From assembly GCA_003456175.1 (NCBI GenBank), contig DMPB01000053.1:983-8677 (forward strand): a DNA stretch of 7,695 nucleotides. The letters run 5' to 3'. Below the pieces are notes generated by a model. That model saw only the letters and a program-made list of their open reading frames with translations. It was not told where the DNA came from and ran no database searches. Each line of letters opens with the position of its first letter. The first letter of the stretch is position 1. Source of the DNA: Chitinophagaceae bacterium. Its GTDB lineage: Bacteria > Bacteroidota > Bacteroidia > Chitinophagales > Chitinophagaceae. The position numbers and the translations under genes are program-made. Of this stretch, positions 1 to 6,640 are shown piece after piece.

Positions 1-559
1 CTGGCGTAACATCATTTGCCGTAAGGGCTGCTATACCGCTCCAATCGCATACAGGCGTAGCATCTGGCGCATTAATTGGGAATGGCTGTTTACGCAACAG
101 CTTACGTGTAACGATACTTATAGGGGTGTGTAGTTGCAACTTCATGGGCATACGGCCTTGTGCTTCCCAGCCCATTTTCAAATATCCGGGGCGGCTTTGT
201 TCGTTAGGGGTATTGAACACAAAGTGTATACCATCGCTTTTACAAAGTTCTATCTGTTGCAGGGTTAATTTTTTGAATATGCCTTTGCCCTGATGCAACG
301 GATGCGTAGCTGTATCTACTGCTCTAATAGCTCTAAAGGTTTGCGATTGCCACTGCCATTGCCACTGCATAAAAGCTCTCAAACCAATGAGTTCATTATT
401 TTCTTCTGCAACTAAAACGTAAGATTTGCCGAAAGGAGATGTTTGATGCTTCCAGCGCCACAATGCTTCACTTTTAGGGAGTAAACTTTCGCCAAGAGAG
501 GCTTTCATTAACGCAATGATAGCAGGGATATCGGTATCGTAGGCAGGACGAATATTCAT
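1..559 (-). CDS. GNAT family N-acetyltransferase, C-terminus cut by window edge
   Basis: The minus strand reads without a stop from an ATG at 559-557 to the left edge, giving 186 codons. The protein begins MNIRPAYDTDIPAIIALMK, the usual beta1-alpha1 opening of GNAT acetyltransferases. Residues 85-96 carry the acetyl-CoA pyrophosphate loop (HPLHQGKGIFKK, of the Q/R-x-x-G-x-G/A type), followed by a helix and the strand IHFVFNTPNEQSRPGY, where N-x-x-S/GxxxY-like residues are typical of the family. Members therefore transfer an acetyl (or acyl) group from CoA to an amine; the substrate cannot be told. Related two-part GNAT proteins of about 300-350 residues are common beside Bacteroidota polysaccharide genes, so roughly 40% may be missing. 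It diverges from the glycan block and need not be co-regulated with it. Family confidence is high, substrate unknown. An alternating Gln-Trp stretch at residues 65-71 is odd. Confidence 0.85.
   Translation of the reverse strand, partial: MNIRPAYDTDIPAIIALMKASLGESLLPKSEALWRWKHQTSPFGKSYVLVAEENNELIGLRAFMQWQWQWQSQTFRAIRAVDTATHPLHQGKGIFKKLTLQQIELCKSDGIHFVFNTPNEQSRPGYLKMGWEAQGRMPMKLQLHTPISIVTRKLLRKQPFPINAPDATPVCDWSGIAALTANDVTP
347..370. repeat. 12-bp tandem duplication coding for (Gln-Trp)3-Gln
   Basis: The plus strand has TTGCCACTGCCA at 347-358 followed directly by TTGCCACTGCAT at 359-370, an 11 of 10-12 position match (only the last two bases differ). Read on the minus strand inside the GNAT gene it encodes Met-Gln-Trp-Gln-Trp-Gln-Trp-Gln at residues 64-71. 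A slipped-strand duplication of one QWQW unit is a simple explanation. It keeps the frame. Confidence 0.6.
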
Positions 560-658
560 GCAGGCAAGATAAATAAAACCACTCTTGTGTGTATGTGTAT
601 GGTGATGAATGTGCACATGCCTTACCACCGAATACTGCTACGATGCTAAAAAAGCCTG

Positions 659-697
659 ATTCTTAACTATAAATTCTTAATTCTTGAGTATTCTTGC
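659..697 (+). repeat. Four short ATTCTT(A/G) direct repeats upstream of the GT4 gene
   Basis: Within the 141-bp divergent spacer (560-700) the motif ATTCTT followed by AA, AA, GA and GC starts at 659, 673, 680 and 690. The last copy ends 3 bases before the GT4 start codon. The same spacer also has a GT-rich stretch (about 586-620) ending in a perfect 10-bp palindrome, ATGTGCACAT, at 609-618. I found no convincing TTTG/TAnnTTTG promoter pair on either strand here. The repeats could be operator half-sites or chance in AT-rich DNA; the uneven spacing (14, 7, 10) argues for caution. Confidence 0.35.
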
Positions 698-700
698 ACC

Positions 701-1894
701 ATGCAAGCTCCCTTAAAACTAGTACGTATAACTACTGTGCCACTAAGCATGCGTTTGTTAATAACGGGGCAGCCACATTATATGCAAAAAAGTGGCTTTG
801 ATGTAACCTTAGTTAGTAGCGAAGGCGTTGAAGATTGGGCCGCTATACCTGAGCTACATAGATTTAAGGTTGAGAAGATAAACATGGCCCGCCAAATTGC
901 TTTGCTGCAAGATGTTAAGAGTTTATGGCAGCTTATTCAACTCTTCAGAAAAATTCGTCCGCATATTGTGCATTCTCATACGCCTAAAGCTGGTTTGTTG
1001 GGTATGATGGCTGCTTTTATAGCAGGTGTGCCTGTTCGCATTCATACATTGGCAGGCTTACCCATGATGACAACTTCTGGCGTTAAAAGAACTATTCTCG
1101 CTTGGGCGGAACGCTTTACCTATTTTTTTGCGCAACAAGTTTGGGTGAATGGTAAGCAGTTAAAAAGCTTTGTAGAAAATGAGGGGTTGCTTCCCTTACG
1201 TAAATCGTACATGATTTTGAATGGTAGCAGTAATGGTATTGATTTATCAACATACCATCCCGATGCTTTAGATGATGATCGCTTATTAGCATTGCAACAG
1301 CAGTATGCATTTACCGCAAGGAAATTTTATTTTCTAGCAGTAGGTAGGGTTGTGAAAGATAAAGGTATCATTGAATTATTACGAGCATTTGCACAAGTAC
1401 ATCAACAACATCCTCAAACGCATTTGGTATTGTTAGGGCCATTAGAACAACACCTCGATCCCATACCTGACGATTGTTTGGAAACACTACAATCGCACCC
1501 TGCCATTACGCATGTGCATTGGAGTAACGAAGTAGCGTATTTTATGCAGTTAAGCAATTGCTTCATACATGCAAGTCATCGCGAGGGCTTTCCGAATGTG
1601 GTATTGCAGGCCGGTGCTATGGGCTTACCTATTGTTTGCAGTATTATTCCGGGTAATACTGATATCGTAGAAAATAATAACGAGGGTTATTTGTTTGAGA
1701 AAGGCAACGAACAAGCATTGCTTACACAAATGTTAGCTGTGTTGCATAAGCCCGACATAGCTCAAGCTAAAGCGCAGGCATTACAGCAAAAAATACGCTT
1801 ACAATACGATAGGGTTGCTGTACATCAGGCTATTAAAGAACAATATATTCACCATCTTAAACAACAAGGCTTTGATGTATCGAGTATTCATTAA
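701..1894 (+). CDS. GT4 family glycosyltransferase
   Basis: A 397-residue GT-B-fold glycosyltransferase, expected at the inner face of the membrane, adding a sugar from an NDP donor to a lipid-linked acceptor. The N-terminal half opens with [15 protein letters not shown] and has [15 protein letters not shown] at residues 91-105, a signature of the Bacteroidota polysaccharide GT4 subgroup. The C-terminal donor domain starts near [17 protein letters not shown] (211-227), and the donor-binding motif [18 protein letters not shown] lies at 293-310. In the classical EX7E motif the first Glu is E295 and the second position is Gln303, a variation I recall as usual in this subgroup. The ATG at 701 gives the expected start just before the first beta strand. 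The neighbour is a PglC-like initiating transferase, so this enzyme may add the second sugar, the place PglA holds in Campylobacter. Donor and linkage are unknown. It overlaps the next gene by 20 bp. Confidence 0.93.
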   Translation: MQAPLKLVRITTVPLSMRLLITGQPHYMQKSGFDVTLVSSEGVEDWAAIPELHRFKVEKINMARQIALLQDVKSLWQLIQLFRKIRPHIVHSHTPKAGLLGMMAAFIAGVPVRIHTLAGLPMMTTSGVKRTILAWAERFTYFFAQQVWVNGKQLKSFVENEGLLPLRKSYMILNGSSNGIDLSTYHPDALDDDRLLALQQQYAFTARKFYFLAVGRVVKDKGIIELLRAFAQVHQQHPQTHLVLLGPLEQHLDPIPDDCLETLQSHPAITHVHWSNEVAYFMQLSNCFIHASHREGFPNVVLQAGAMGLPIVCSIIPGNTDIVENNNEGYLFEKGNEQALLTQMLAVLHKPDIAQAKAQALQQKIRLQYDRVAVHQAIKEQYIHHLKQQGFDVSSIH

Positions 1895-2477
1895 ATCTTT
1901 TTTGGATAGGTTGTTTGCGTTGGTGGTGCTATTAGTAGCGGCCCCCATCTTACTATTACTCATAACGTTGCTAGCAATTGCTAATAGCGGTAAGCCATTT
2001 TTTACACAACCAAGAGTAGGCTATCGTAATCGTATTTTTAGGGTGGTAAAGTTCAAAACCATGAACGATAAAAAGGACACCCACGGCAATTTATTGCCCG
2101 ATGCAGTACGACTTACACCAGTGGGCAAATTTGTTCGTTCAACTTCTTTAGACGAATTACCGCAATTGTGGAATGTACTTATTGGCGATATGAGTTTAGT
2201 AGGCCCGCGTCCGCTGTTAATCGAATATTTGCCTTTGTACTCTCCAGAACAAGCGAGGCGGCATCATGTAATGCCGGGCATTACTGGATGGGCACAAGTG
2301 AACGGACGTAATGCTATTAGTTGGCAGAAGAAATTTGAACTAGATGTTTGGTATGTACAACATCAAAGTTTTTGGTTAGATCTTAAAATTATTTTCCTTA
2401 CGGTAAAAAAGGTGTTCGTTCGAGAAGGCATTAGTGCCGATGGACATGCAACGATGGAAAAATTCACCGGAAATTAA
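1875..2477 (+). CDS. PglC-like initiating sugar transferase (polyprenyl-phosphate phosphoglycosyl transferase)
   Basis: A 200-residue monotopic phosphoglycosyl transferase of the bacterial sugar transferase family (PF02397). It should move a sugar-1-phosphate from a UDP-sugar to undecaprenyl phosphate, the first membrane step of glycan assembly. One hydrophobic segment spans about residues 13-36, with the Pro24 break typical of the re-entrant helix. Next come [10 protein letters not shown] (59-68), the catalytic Asp93-Glu94 in [20 protein letters not shown] (104-113), and [12 protein letters not shown] (134-145). Length and dyad position equal those of the minimal Campylobacter PglC as I remember them, so this is the short form without the extra membrane domain of WbaP. 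The frame is open upstream to an ATG at 1815, but those 20 residues lie inside the GT4 gene and precede the normal family start ([16 protein letters not shown]); 1875 is chosen. With PglD/E/F-like genes next door, the likely substrate is UDP-diacetylbacillosamine or a relative. Confidence 0.93.
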   Translation: MYRVFIKSFLDRLFALVVLLVAAPILLLLITLLAIANSGKPFFTQPRVGYRNRIFRVVKFKTMNDKKDTHGNLLPDAVRLTPVGKFVRSTSLDELPQLWNVLIGDMSLVGPRPLLIEYLPLYSPEQARRHHVMPGITGWAQVNGRNAISWQKKFELDVWYVQHQSFWLDLKIIFLTVKKVFVREGISADGHATMEKFTGN

Positions 2478-2484
2478 GAATGCT

Positions 2485-3078
2485 ATGATTTATTTATATG
2501 GTGCTAGTGGACATGGAAAAGTGATTGCAGATATTGTAACAGCACAAGGCGATACTATTGGTGGTTTTATTGACGCCGATACTAGTAAAAAAGTATGGCA
2601 ATACAACACTTATGCTACACTGCCAAGCCAATTTTCCAATGATGACGCTATCATTATTAGTATTGGCAGCAATAGTATTCGAAAGCGATTAGCCGCCGAA
2701 TTAGCTGCTTATCGTTTCGCAAAGGCTATCCATCCCAATGCTGTTGTGAGTAGCCATAGCAGCGTTGGTGTTGGTACGGTTATCATGGCTCATGTGAGTG
2801 TTAATGCTGATGCAACAGTTGGTACCCACTGTATTTTAAATACGAATTGTAGTATTGATCATGATTGTGTACTAGAAAATTTTGTTCATATATCGCCAAA
2901 CGCAACACTTTGCGGCAACGTATATGTTGGTGAAGGTATCCATGTGGGTGCAGGTGCTGTGATTATTCAAGGTAAGCGTATTGGCAAAAATGTTACTATC
3001 GGTGCAGGTGCGGTTGTAATACGTGATGTGCCCGACAATGCTGTAGTAGTTGGTAATCCGGCAAAGCAAATTCGATAA
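2485..3078 (+). CDS. PglD-like NDP-4-amino-sugar N-acetyltransferase (left-handed beta-helix)
   Basis: A 197-residue acetyltransferase of the PglD/NeuD type. The family transfers acetyl from acetyl-CoA to the 4-amino group of a UDP-4-amino-4,6-dideoxy-sugar. An N-terminal Rossmann-like sugar-nucleotide domain starts with IYLYGASGHGKVIADI (residues 2-17). From about residue 84 hexapeptide repeats form a left-handed beta-helix, ending in DVPDNAVVVGNPAKQIR. His126 in NCSIDHDCVL aligns with the catalytic His of PglD; the next residue is Asp127 where C. jejuni PglD has Glu. His135 (FVHIS) matches the second conserved His. The start at 2485 puts the glycine motif directly at the N-terminus and leaves 7 bp after the previous stop. 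An in-frame ATG at 2434 would add 17 unrelated-looking residues overlapping the sugar transferase gene and is rejected. NeuD-type sialic acid acetylation is possible by family, but no sialic acid genes are present. Confidence 0.92.
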   Translation: MIYLYGASGHGKVIADIVTAQGDTIGGFIDADTSKKVWQYNTYATLPSQFSNDDAIIISIGSNSIRKRLAAELAAYRFAKAIHPNAVVSSHSSVGVGTVIMAHVSVNADATVGTHCILNTNCSIDHDCVLENFVHISPNATLCGNVYVGEGIHVGAGAVIIQGKRIGKNVTIGAGAVVIRDVPDNAVVVGNPAKQIR

Positions 3079-3083
3079 ATCAT

Positions 3084-3099
3084 TTGCACGTAAGTGCAG
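3084..3099 (+). other. Small hairpin with GUAA tetraloop between the PglD-like and PglE-like genes
   Basis: In the 68-bp gap, TGCAC (3085-3089) and GTGCA (3094-3098) pair around a GTAA loop, with a U-G pair possible outside (3084/3099). GUAA closed by C-G is a GNRA-type tetraloop. No T-run follows, so it is not a rho-independent terminator. A second tiny pairing, TACC-TTGC-GGTA, sits at 3109-3120. They could mark RNA processing or stability between cistrons, or be chance. Confidence 0.35.
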
Positions 3100-3146
3100 T
3101 TAAAAAAATACCTTGCGGTAAATATTAGAACTCGAAGAACAATAAC

Positions 3147-4280
3147 ATGCAATACGAGAAAATTTGGTTAAGTAGTCCACACATGGGTGGTAGCGAGCGC
3201 AAGTTTGTAACAGAAGCTTTTGATACGAATTGGGTAGCACCGCTTGGCCCTAATGTGAATGGTTTTGAGCAAGATCTAGCAACTTGGTTGGGTAAGGGTA
3301 GCCATGTAGCAGCACTTAGCAGCGGTACGGCAGCAATACATTTAGCGTTGATATTATTGGGAGTAGGTGCTGGTGATGAAGTGCTTTGCCAGAGTTTTAC
3401 TTTCTCTGCTTCTGCCAACCCTATTGTGTATCAGGGAGCAACACCTGTGTTTGTAGATAGTGAGCCAGATACTTGGAATATGTGCCCCATACAGCTTAAA
3501 AAGGCTATTGAAGACCGTATTGCCAAAGGGAAAAAGCCTAAAGCAATTATTCCTGTGCATTTGTATGGATTAATGGCCAATATGCCTGCCATAATGGAGG
3601 TTGCAAATGCTTATGATATTCCTGTTATTGAAGATGCAGCAGAAGCGCTAGGCAGTACTTTGCATGGTGAGGCAGCAGGTACTTTTGGTGTAATAGCGGC
3701 CTTAAGTTTTAATGGCAATAAGATTATTACAACATCGGGCGGTGGAGCTTTAGTAAGTAATAATGCCGCATGGGTAGAGAAAGCTCGTTTTTTAAGCACA
3801 CAAGCTCGTGACGCAGCGCCGCATTATCAACATAGTCATATCGGGTATAACTACAGAATGAGCAATATCAGTGCTGGTATTGGTCGCGGACAAATGGAGG
3901 TGTTGGCAGAACGTGTAGCACAGCGCAGGGCGAACTATAACTTTTACGTAAGTGCATTGGGCAACTTACCTGGTATTAGCTTTTTAGCAGAACCTGAGGG
4001 CTATTTTAGTAACAGATGGCTTACTTGTATTACGGTGAACCCAGCTTTGAGCGGAGGTATCACAAGAGAACAAATTAGGCTTCATTTAGAGCAGTTCAAT
4101 ATTGAATGCCGCCCACTTTGGAAGCCTATGCATTTGCAGCCAGTATTTGCTGATGCACCTTATTATGGTACAAACATTGCGGAACAATTATTCAATGATG
4201 GACTTTGCTTGCCAAGTGGAAGTAATCTTACAGCGGAGCAGTTGACTTTTGTTGCAGATAAGATTAAACAAATGTGGTAG
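3147..4280 (+). CDS. PglE-like PLP-dependent NDP-4-keto-sugar aminotransferase (DegT/DnrJ/EryC1/StrS family)
   Basis: A 377-residue fold-type I aminotransferase that should transfer the amino group of glutamate to the 4-keto carbon of UDP-2-acetamido-2,6-dideoxy-hexos-4-ulose made by the downstream dehydratase. Visible family marks are SPHMGGSERKFVTEAF (10-25), the PLP phosphate-binding ALSSGTAAIHLAL (56-68), Asp163 in IEDAAEALGS contacting the pyridine nitrogen, and the Schiff-base Lys192 in SFNGNKIITTSGGG. GYNYRMSNISAGIGRGQM (233-250) and PLWKPMHLQPVF (323-334) follow, then LPSGSNLT near the end. Length is normal. The start at 3147 is the first ATG in frame and fits the family start. SSGTAAIH and NGNKIITTSGGG are typical of the PglE/LegC-like branch, which sets an equatorial amine, but stereochemistry (bacillosamine against the galacto isomer) cannot be proven by eye. 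The 68-bp upstream gap has only a weak promoter-like pair (TTTG at 3083, TACCTTGC at 3109). Confidence 0.94.
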   Translation: MQYEKIWLSSPHMGGSERKFVTEAFDTNWVAPLGPNVNGFEQDLATWLGKGSHVAALSSGTAAIHLALILLGVGAGDEVLCQSFTFSASANPIVYQGATPVFVDSEPDTWNMCPIQLKKAIEDRIAKGKKPKAIIPVHLYGLMANMPAIMEVANAYDIPVIEDAAEALGSTLHGEAAGTFGVIAALSFNGNKIITTSGGGALVSNNAAWVEKARFLSTQARDAAPHYQHSHIGYNYRMSNISAGIGRGQMEVLAERVAQRRANYNFYVSALGNLPGISFLAEPEGYFSNRWLTCITVNPALSGGITREQIRLHLEQFNIECRPLWKPMHLQPVFADAPYYGTNIAEQLFNDGLCLPSGSNLTAEQLTFVADKIKQMW

Positions 4281-4514
4281 TTAGTAAAGTTTATGTCGGT
4301 ATTGGTGTTTCAATTGACCGAATTTCTTTGAAATGCCAAGGGTAAAGTAGATATTTGTTAACTGCTGTAATCCAATATCATTTGAAAGTCCAACCGATTC
4401 CCCCTGATTGGCTTGCTTTTTAATGGTGATACAGTCGTATACGGTTGATAGGTTGTAACGATTGTTGACAACAACTAGTAATGATAACCCCGTTGCTTGA
4501 GTTGTTGATGCCAA
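4281..4514 (-). pseudogene. Possible remnant: C-terminal strands of an outer-membrane beta-barrel protein
   Basis: The minus strand of the 239-bp gap is open from just after a TAA at 4532-4530 to a TAA at 4283-4281. No ATG is present: the first possible start is TTG at 4514-4512, giving 77 codons. The reading has the feel of a Bacteroidota beta-barrel end: GLSLLVVVNNRYNLSTVYD, then a loop, then LQQLTNIYFTLGISKKFG, an alternating polar/hydrophobic aromatic strand, then a basic tail. It has no signal peptide and is far too short for a barrel, so if real it is a decayed C-terminal fragment. It fills the gap exactly, its stop codon directly adjoining the aminotransferase stop codon. Alternatively it is a chance open frame. 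The assignment is an impression from sequence style, not a database match. Confidence 0.35.
4327..4357 (+). promoter_or_regulatory. Candidate Bacteroidota-type internal promoter for the dehydratase gene
   Basis: TTTG at 4327-4330 is followed after 19 bases by GATATTTG at 4350-4357, one base off the Bacteroidota -7 consensus TAnnTTTG and with the expected TTTG/TAnnTTTG spacing. Transcription would start near 4363-4365, giving a leader of about 155-170 bases before the dehydratase start. Together with the 239-bp gap this suggests the last gene can be transcribed apart from the four before it. It is not experimentally supported. Confidence 0.4.
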
Positions 4515-4519
4515 ACTAA

Positions 4520-6517
4520 ATGCGTGGGATTATGAAACAACTACACAACTTACTGAGTCAGAATAGAATAGCACCGCGTTGGTTTATATTTCTATTGGAT
4601 ATTATCATTTGTAACCTTTCGCTTGTATACGCCAACTATTTACGCTTCAATTTCAACTTTGATATTCTTGCGGAGAAGCACATTATTAGTGAGGTAATTA
4701 TCATTACAACGGTTAATGCTATTTTCTTTGTAACGTTCCGCACTTACGAAGGTATTATTCGTTTTTCGGGTGTAAAAGAAGCCCTACGTACGGCATCTGC
4801 TATTTTCTATTCTTTCTTTTTGATTTCTGTTGTCAACATTATTTCTAGGTTTTTTGGTGGTACCGATTTGGTACCAATGAGTATATTAATCATTTACTTT
4901 TTTACGGCCTCATTTTTAGTATTTGGATATAGGTTTTTAGTTAAAAACCTATATGCTCAAAGCTTACGCAACAAGAGTTCTAACAATGTTATCATATTTG
5001 GAGGCGAGTTGAATGGTAGTATGTTGAAGCGTACCATTGAGCAGAATGGTAAAAACAATTACAATGTTGTAGCTTTTGTAGATGATGATGAAAAATTTGT
5101 AGGCAAGTCTATTGATGGGGTTAAAATTTACACTTTTGATCAAATTAGGGAAGTAGTTGATACTTGGAAAGTCAATAATTTATTTTTTGCGAAGCAAGAT
5201 TTCGATTTAAAGCTTAAAAATGCGATTGTAGATTTTTGTTTAGAAAAGAATATCAAGGTTAAAAACCTACCACCCGTTACCGAGTGGATTCACGGTCAAC
5301 TTAATCTACAGCGAGTAGAAGAGGTGAAAATTGAAGACTTGTTAAATCGTCCTGCCATTCAATTGGCGAACACACATGTTAACAATTACCTTAAATCTCG
5401 TAGGGTATTAATTACTGGAGCAGCAGGTAGCATAGGTAGCGAAATTGCTCGTCAGGTGGCAGCTATATATCCTCAGGCAATTATCATTTGCGATCAAAAC
5501 GAAAGTGGTTTGTTTGAGTTAGAATATGAAATCAACCATAAGTATGGTTATCAATCTGAAATGGCTGTATTTATTGGTGATATCCGCGATAAGAAAGCCA
5601 TGCAGCATTTGTTTGCAGTATATAAGCCCGATGTAATATTTCATGCAGCGGCTTACAAACATGTGCCTTTGATGGAGCAACATCCATGCGAGGCTATCAA
5701 GAACAATGTTTTAGGTACCATGCTTTTAGCCGATTTGGCTGAAAAATACCATGCAGAGCGTTTTGTAATGGTAAGTACCGATAAGGCCATTAACCCAACC
5801 AATGTAATGGGTGCTAGTAAGCGTATTGCAGAAATGTATGTACAAGCTTTACAACATAGAGATTTGCCTTATTATGTAACACCTGCTGGCAGCATTCACG
5901 AAAAACCGCTCGAATACAGAAACCCTCGTAGAACAAAGTTTATTACCACACGTTTTGGTAACGTATTGGGTAGCAATGGTTCGGTAATTCCTCGCTTTAA
6001 GCAGCAAATACAAAAGGGCGGGCCTGTTACGGTTACACACCCCGATATTATTCGTTATTTTATGACCATTCCTGAGGCTTGTAACTTAGTGTTAGAAGCT
6101 GGAACTATGGGCAACGGGGGTGAGGTGTTCTTATTCGATATGGGTGAGCCTGTAAAAATTGTTGATTTAGCTAAAAAAATGATTCGCTTGGCGGGTTATA
6201 TGCCAGAACGCGACATCAAAATTGAGTTTACCGGATTGCGTCCAGGCGAAAAATTATTCGAAGAGCTTTTAAACAAAGAAGAAGAAGTAATTCCAACCCA
6301 CCACAAGAAAATTTTGATTGCTAAAGTGGCAGAACAGGTGTACGAATCGTTAAAGCAACAAATAGATGACTTAATATTTTTAGCCAATGCTAATAACGAT
6401 GATGAAGTTGTTCGTTTAATGAAAAAAATTGTACCAGAATATAAAAGTAAAAACTCTGTGTACGAAAGCTTTGATACACAAAAACCGAGCAGTTCTAAGC
6501 CTGCCAATATTAATTAA
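4520..6517 (+). CDS. PglF/WbpM/CapD-type membrane-bound NDP-sugar 4,6-dehydratase
   Basis: A 665-residue polysaccharide biosynthesis protein that should dehydrate UDP-GlcNAc to its 4-keto-6-deoxy product using tightly bound NAD(P), the first step of bacillosamine-type sugar synthesis. Four membrane segments lie near residues 20-40, 56-73, 92-110 and 118-138. A CoA-binding-like Rossmann domain follows (about 154-255, starting NNVIIFGGELNGSMLKR). The extended-SDR catalytic domain begins at RVLITGAAGSIGSEIARQ (295-312). The active site is VSTDKAINPTNVMGASKR (418-435), with Met430 in place of the SDR Tyr and Lys434, the mark of the WbpM/PglF/CapD group. RFGNVLGSNGSV (478-489), RYFMTIPEACNLVLEAG (512-528) and TGLRPGEKLFEELL (571-584) complete it. 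A loop of some 25-30 residues at 444-472 looks longer than in the shorter relatives I remember. The ATG at 4532, four codons on and after GGGA, is an equally possible start. It ends before a strong terminator. Confidence 0.95.
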   Translation: MRGIMKQLHNLLSQNRIAPRWFIFLLDIIICNLSLVYANYLRFNFNFDILAEKHIISEVIIITTVNAIFFVTFRTYEGIIRFSGVKEALRTASAIFYSFFLISVVNIISRFFGGTDLVPMSILIIYFFTASFLVFGYRFLVKNLYAQSLRNKSSNNVIIFGGELNGSMLKRTIEQNGKNNYNVVAFVDDDEKFVGKSIDGVKIYTFDQIREVVDTWKVNNLFFAKQDFDLKLKNAIVDFCLEKNIKVKNLPPVTEWIHGQLNLQRVEEVKIEDLLNRPAIQLANTHVNNYLKSRRVLITGAAGSIGSEIARQVAAIYPQAIIICDQNESGLFELEYEINHKYGYQSEMAVFIGDIRDKKAMQHLFAVYKPDVIFHAAAYKHVPLMEQHPCEAIKNNVLGTMLLADLAEKYHAERFVMVSTDKAINPTNVMGASKRIAEMYVQALQHRDLPYYVTPAGSIHEKPLEYRNPRRTKFITTRFGNVLGSNGSVIPRFKQQIQKGGPVTVTHPDIIRYFMTIPEACNLVLEAGTMGNGGEVFLFDMGEPVKIVDLAKKMIRLAGYMPERDIKIEFTGLRPGEKLFEELLNKEEEVIPTHHKKILIAKVAEQVYESLKQQIDDLIFLANANNDDEVVRLMKKIVPEYKSKNSVYESFDTQKPSSSKPANIN

Positions 6518-6540
6518 AACCTTGTAAAGTAATTATTGAT

Positions 6541-6580
6541 ACTAGGAAAGCCGCGAACTATGTTTCGCGGCTTTCTTAGT
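6541..6580. terminator. Bidirectional rho-independent terminator between convergent genes
   Basis: ACTAGGAAAGCCGCGAA (6541-6557) pairs with TTCGCGGCTTTCTTAGT (6564-6580) around a 6-base loop, CTATGT. The 17-bp stem has one G-U pair, and its core GCCGCG/CGCGGC is GC-rich. The pyrimidine-rich end reads CTTTCTTAGTT on the plus strand and CTTTCCTAGT on the minus strand, so it can stop the glycan block on one side and the convergent secreted-protein gene on the other. It starts 23 bases after the dehydratase stop. Confidence 0.85.
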
Positions 6581-6640
6581 TAGGTAGATTATTTATAAAA
6601 GTTCATGGTTTTTCTCATGAAACTAATCGCGTGAGTATAG

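Noticed and set aside
1815..1874. Upstream in-frame ATG extending the sugar transferase by 20 residues
   Set aside because: The extra residues are a frame-shifted reading of the GT4 C-terminus, and the family start ([16 protein letters not shown]) fits 1875.
2434..2484. Upstream in-frame ATG extending the PglD-like protein by 17 residues
   Set aside because: It lies inside the sugar transferase gene, and the family begins immediately before the YGASGHGK motif, matching the start at 2485.
3083..3116. TTTG-N22-TACCTTGC as a promoter for the aminotransferase
   Set aside because: The spacing is long and the -7 box has only TA plus part of TTTG, so it is too weak to list as a promoter.
4465..4470. 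TTGACA resembling a sigma-70 -35 box, within the inverted repeat TTGTTG-A-CAACAA (4462-4474)
   Set aside because: Bacteroidota primary sigma factors use TTTG/TAnnTTTG instead, no matching -10 follows at 17 bases, and the inverted repeat is short and isolated.
6196..6507. Minus-strand open frame of 103 codons inside the dehydratase gene
   Set aside because: It lies fully opposite conserved dehydratase sequence (TGLRPGEKLFEELL region) and shows no recognisable protein features.
6602..6621. Second inverted repeat TTCATG / CATGAA between the terminator and the secreted-protein gene
   Set aside because: Only a 6-bp AT-rich stem with an 8-base loop and no following T-run; probably chance.
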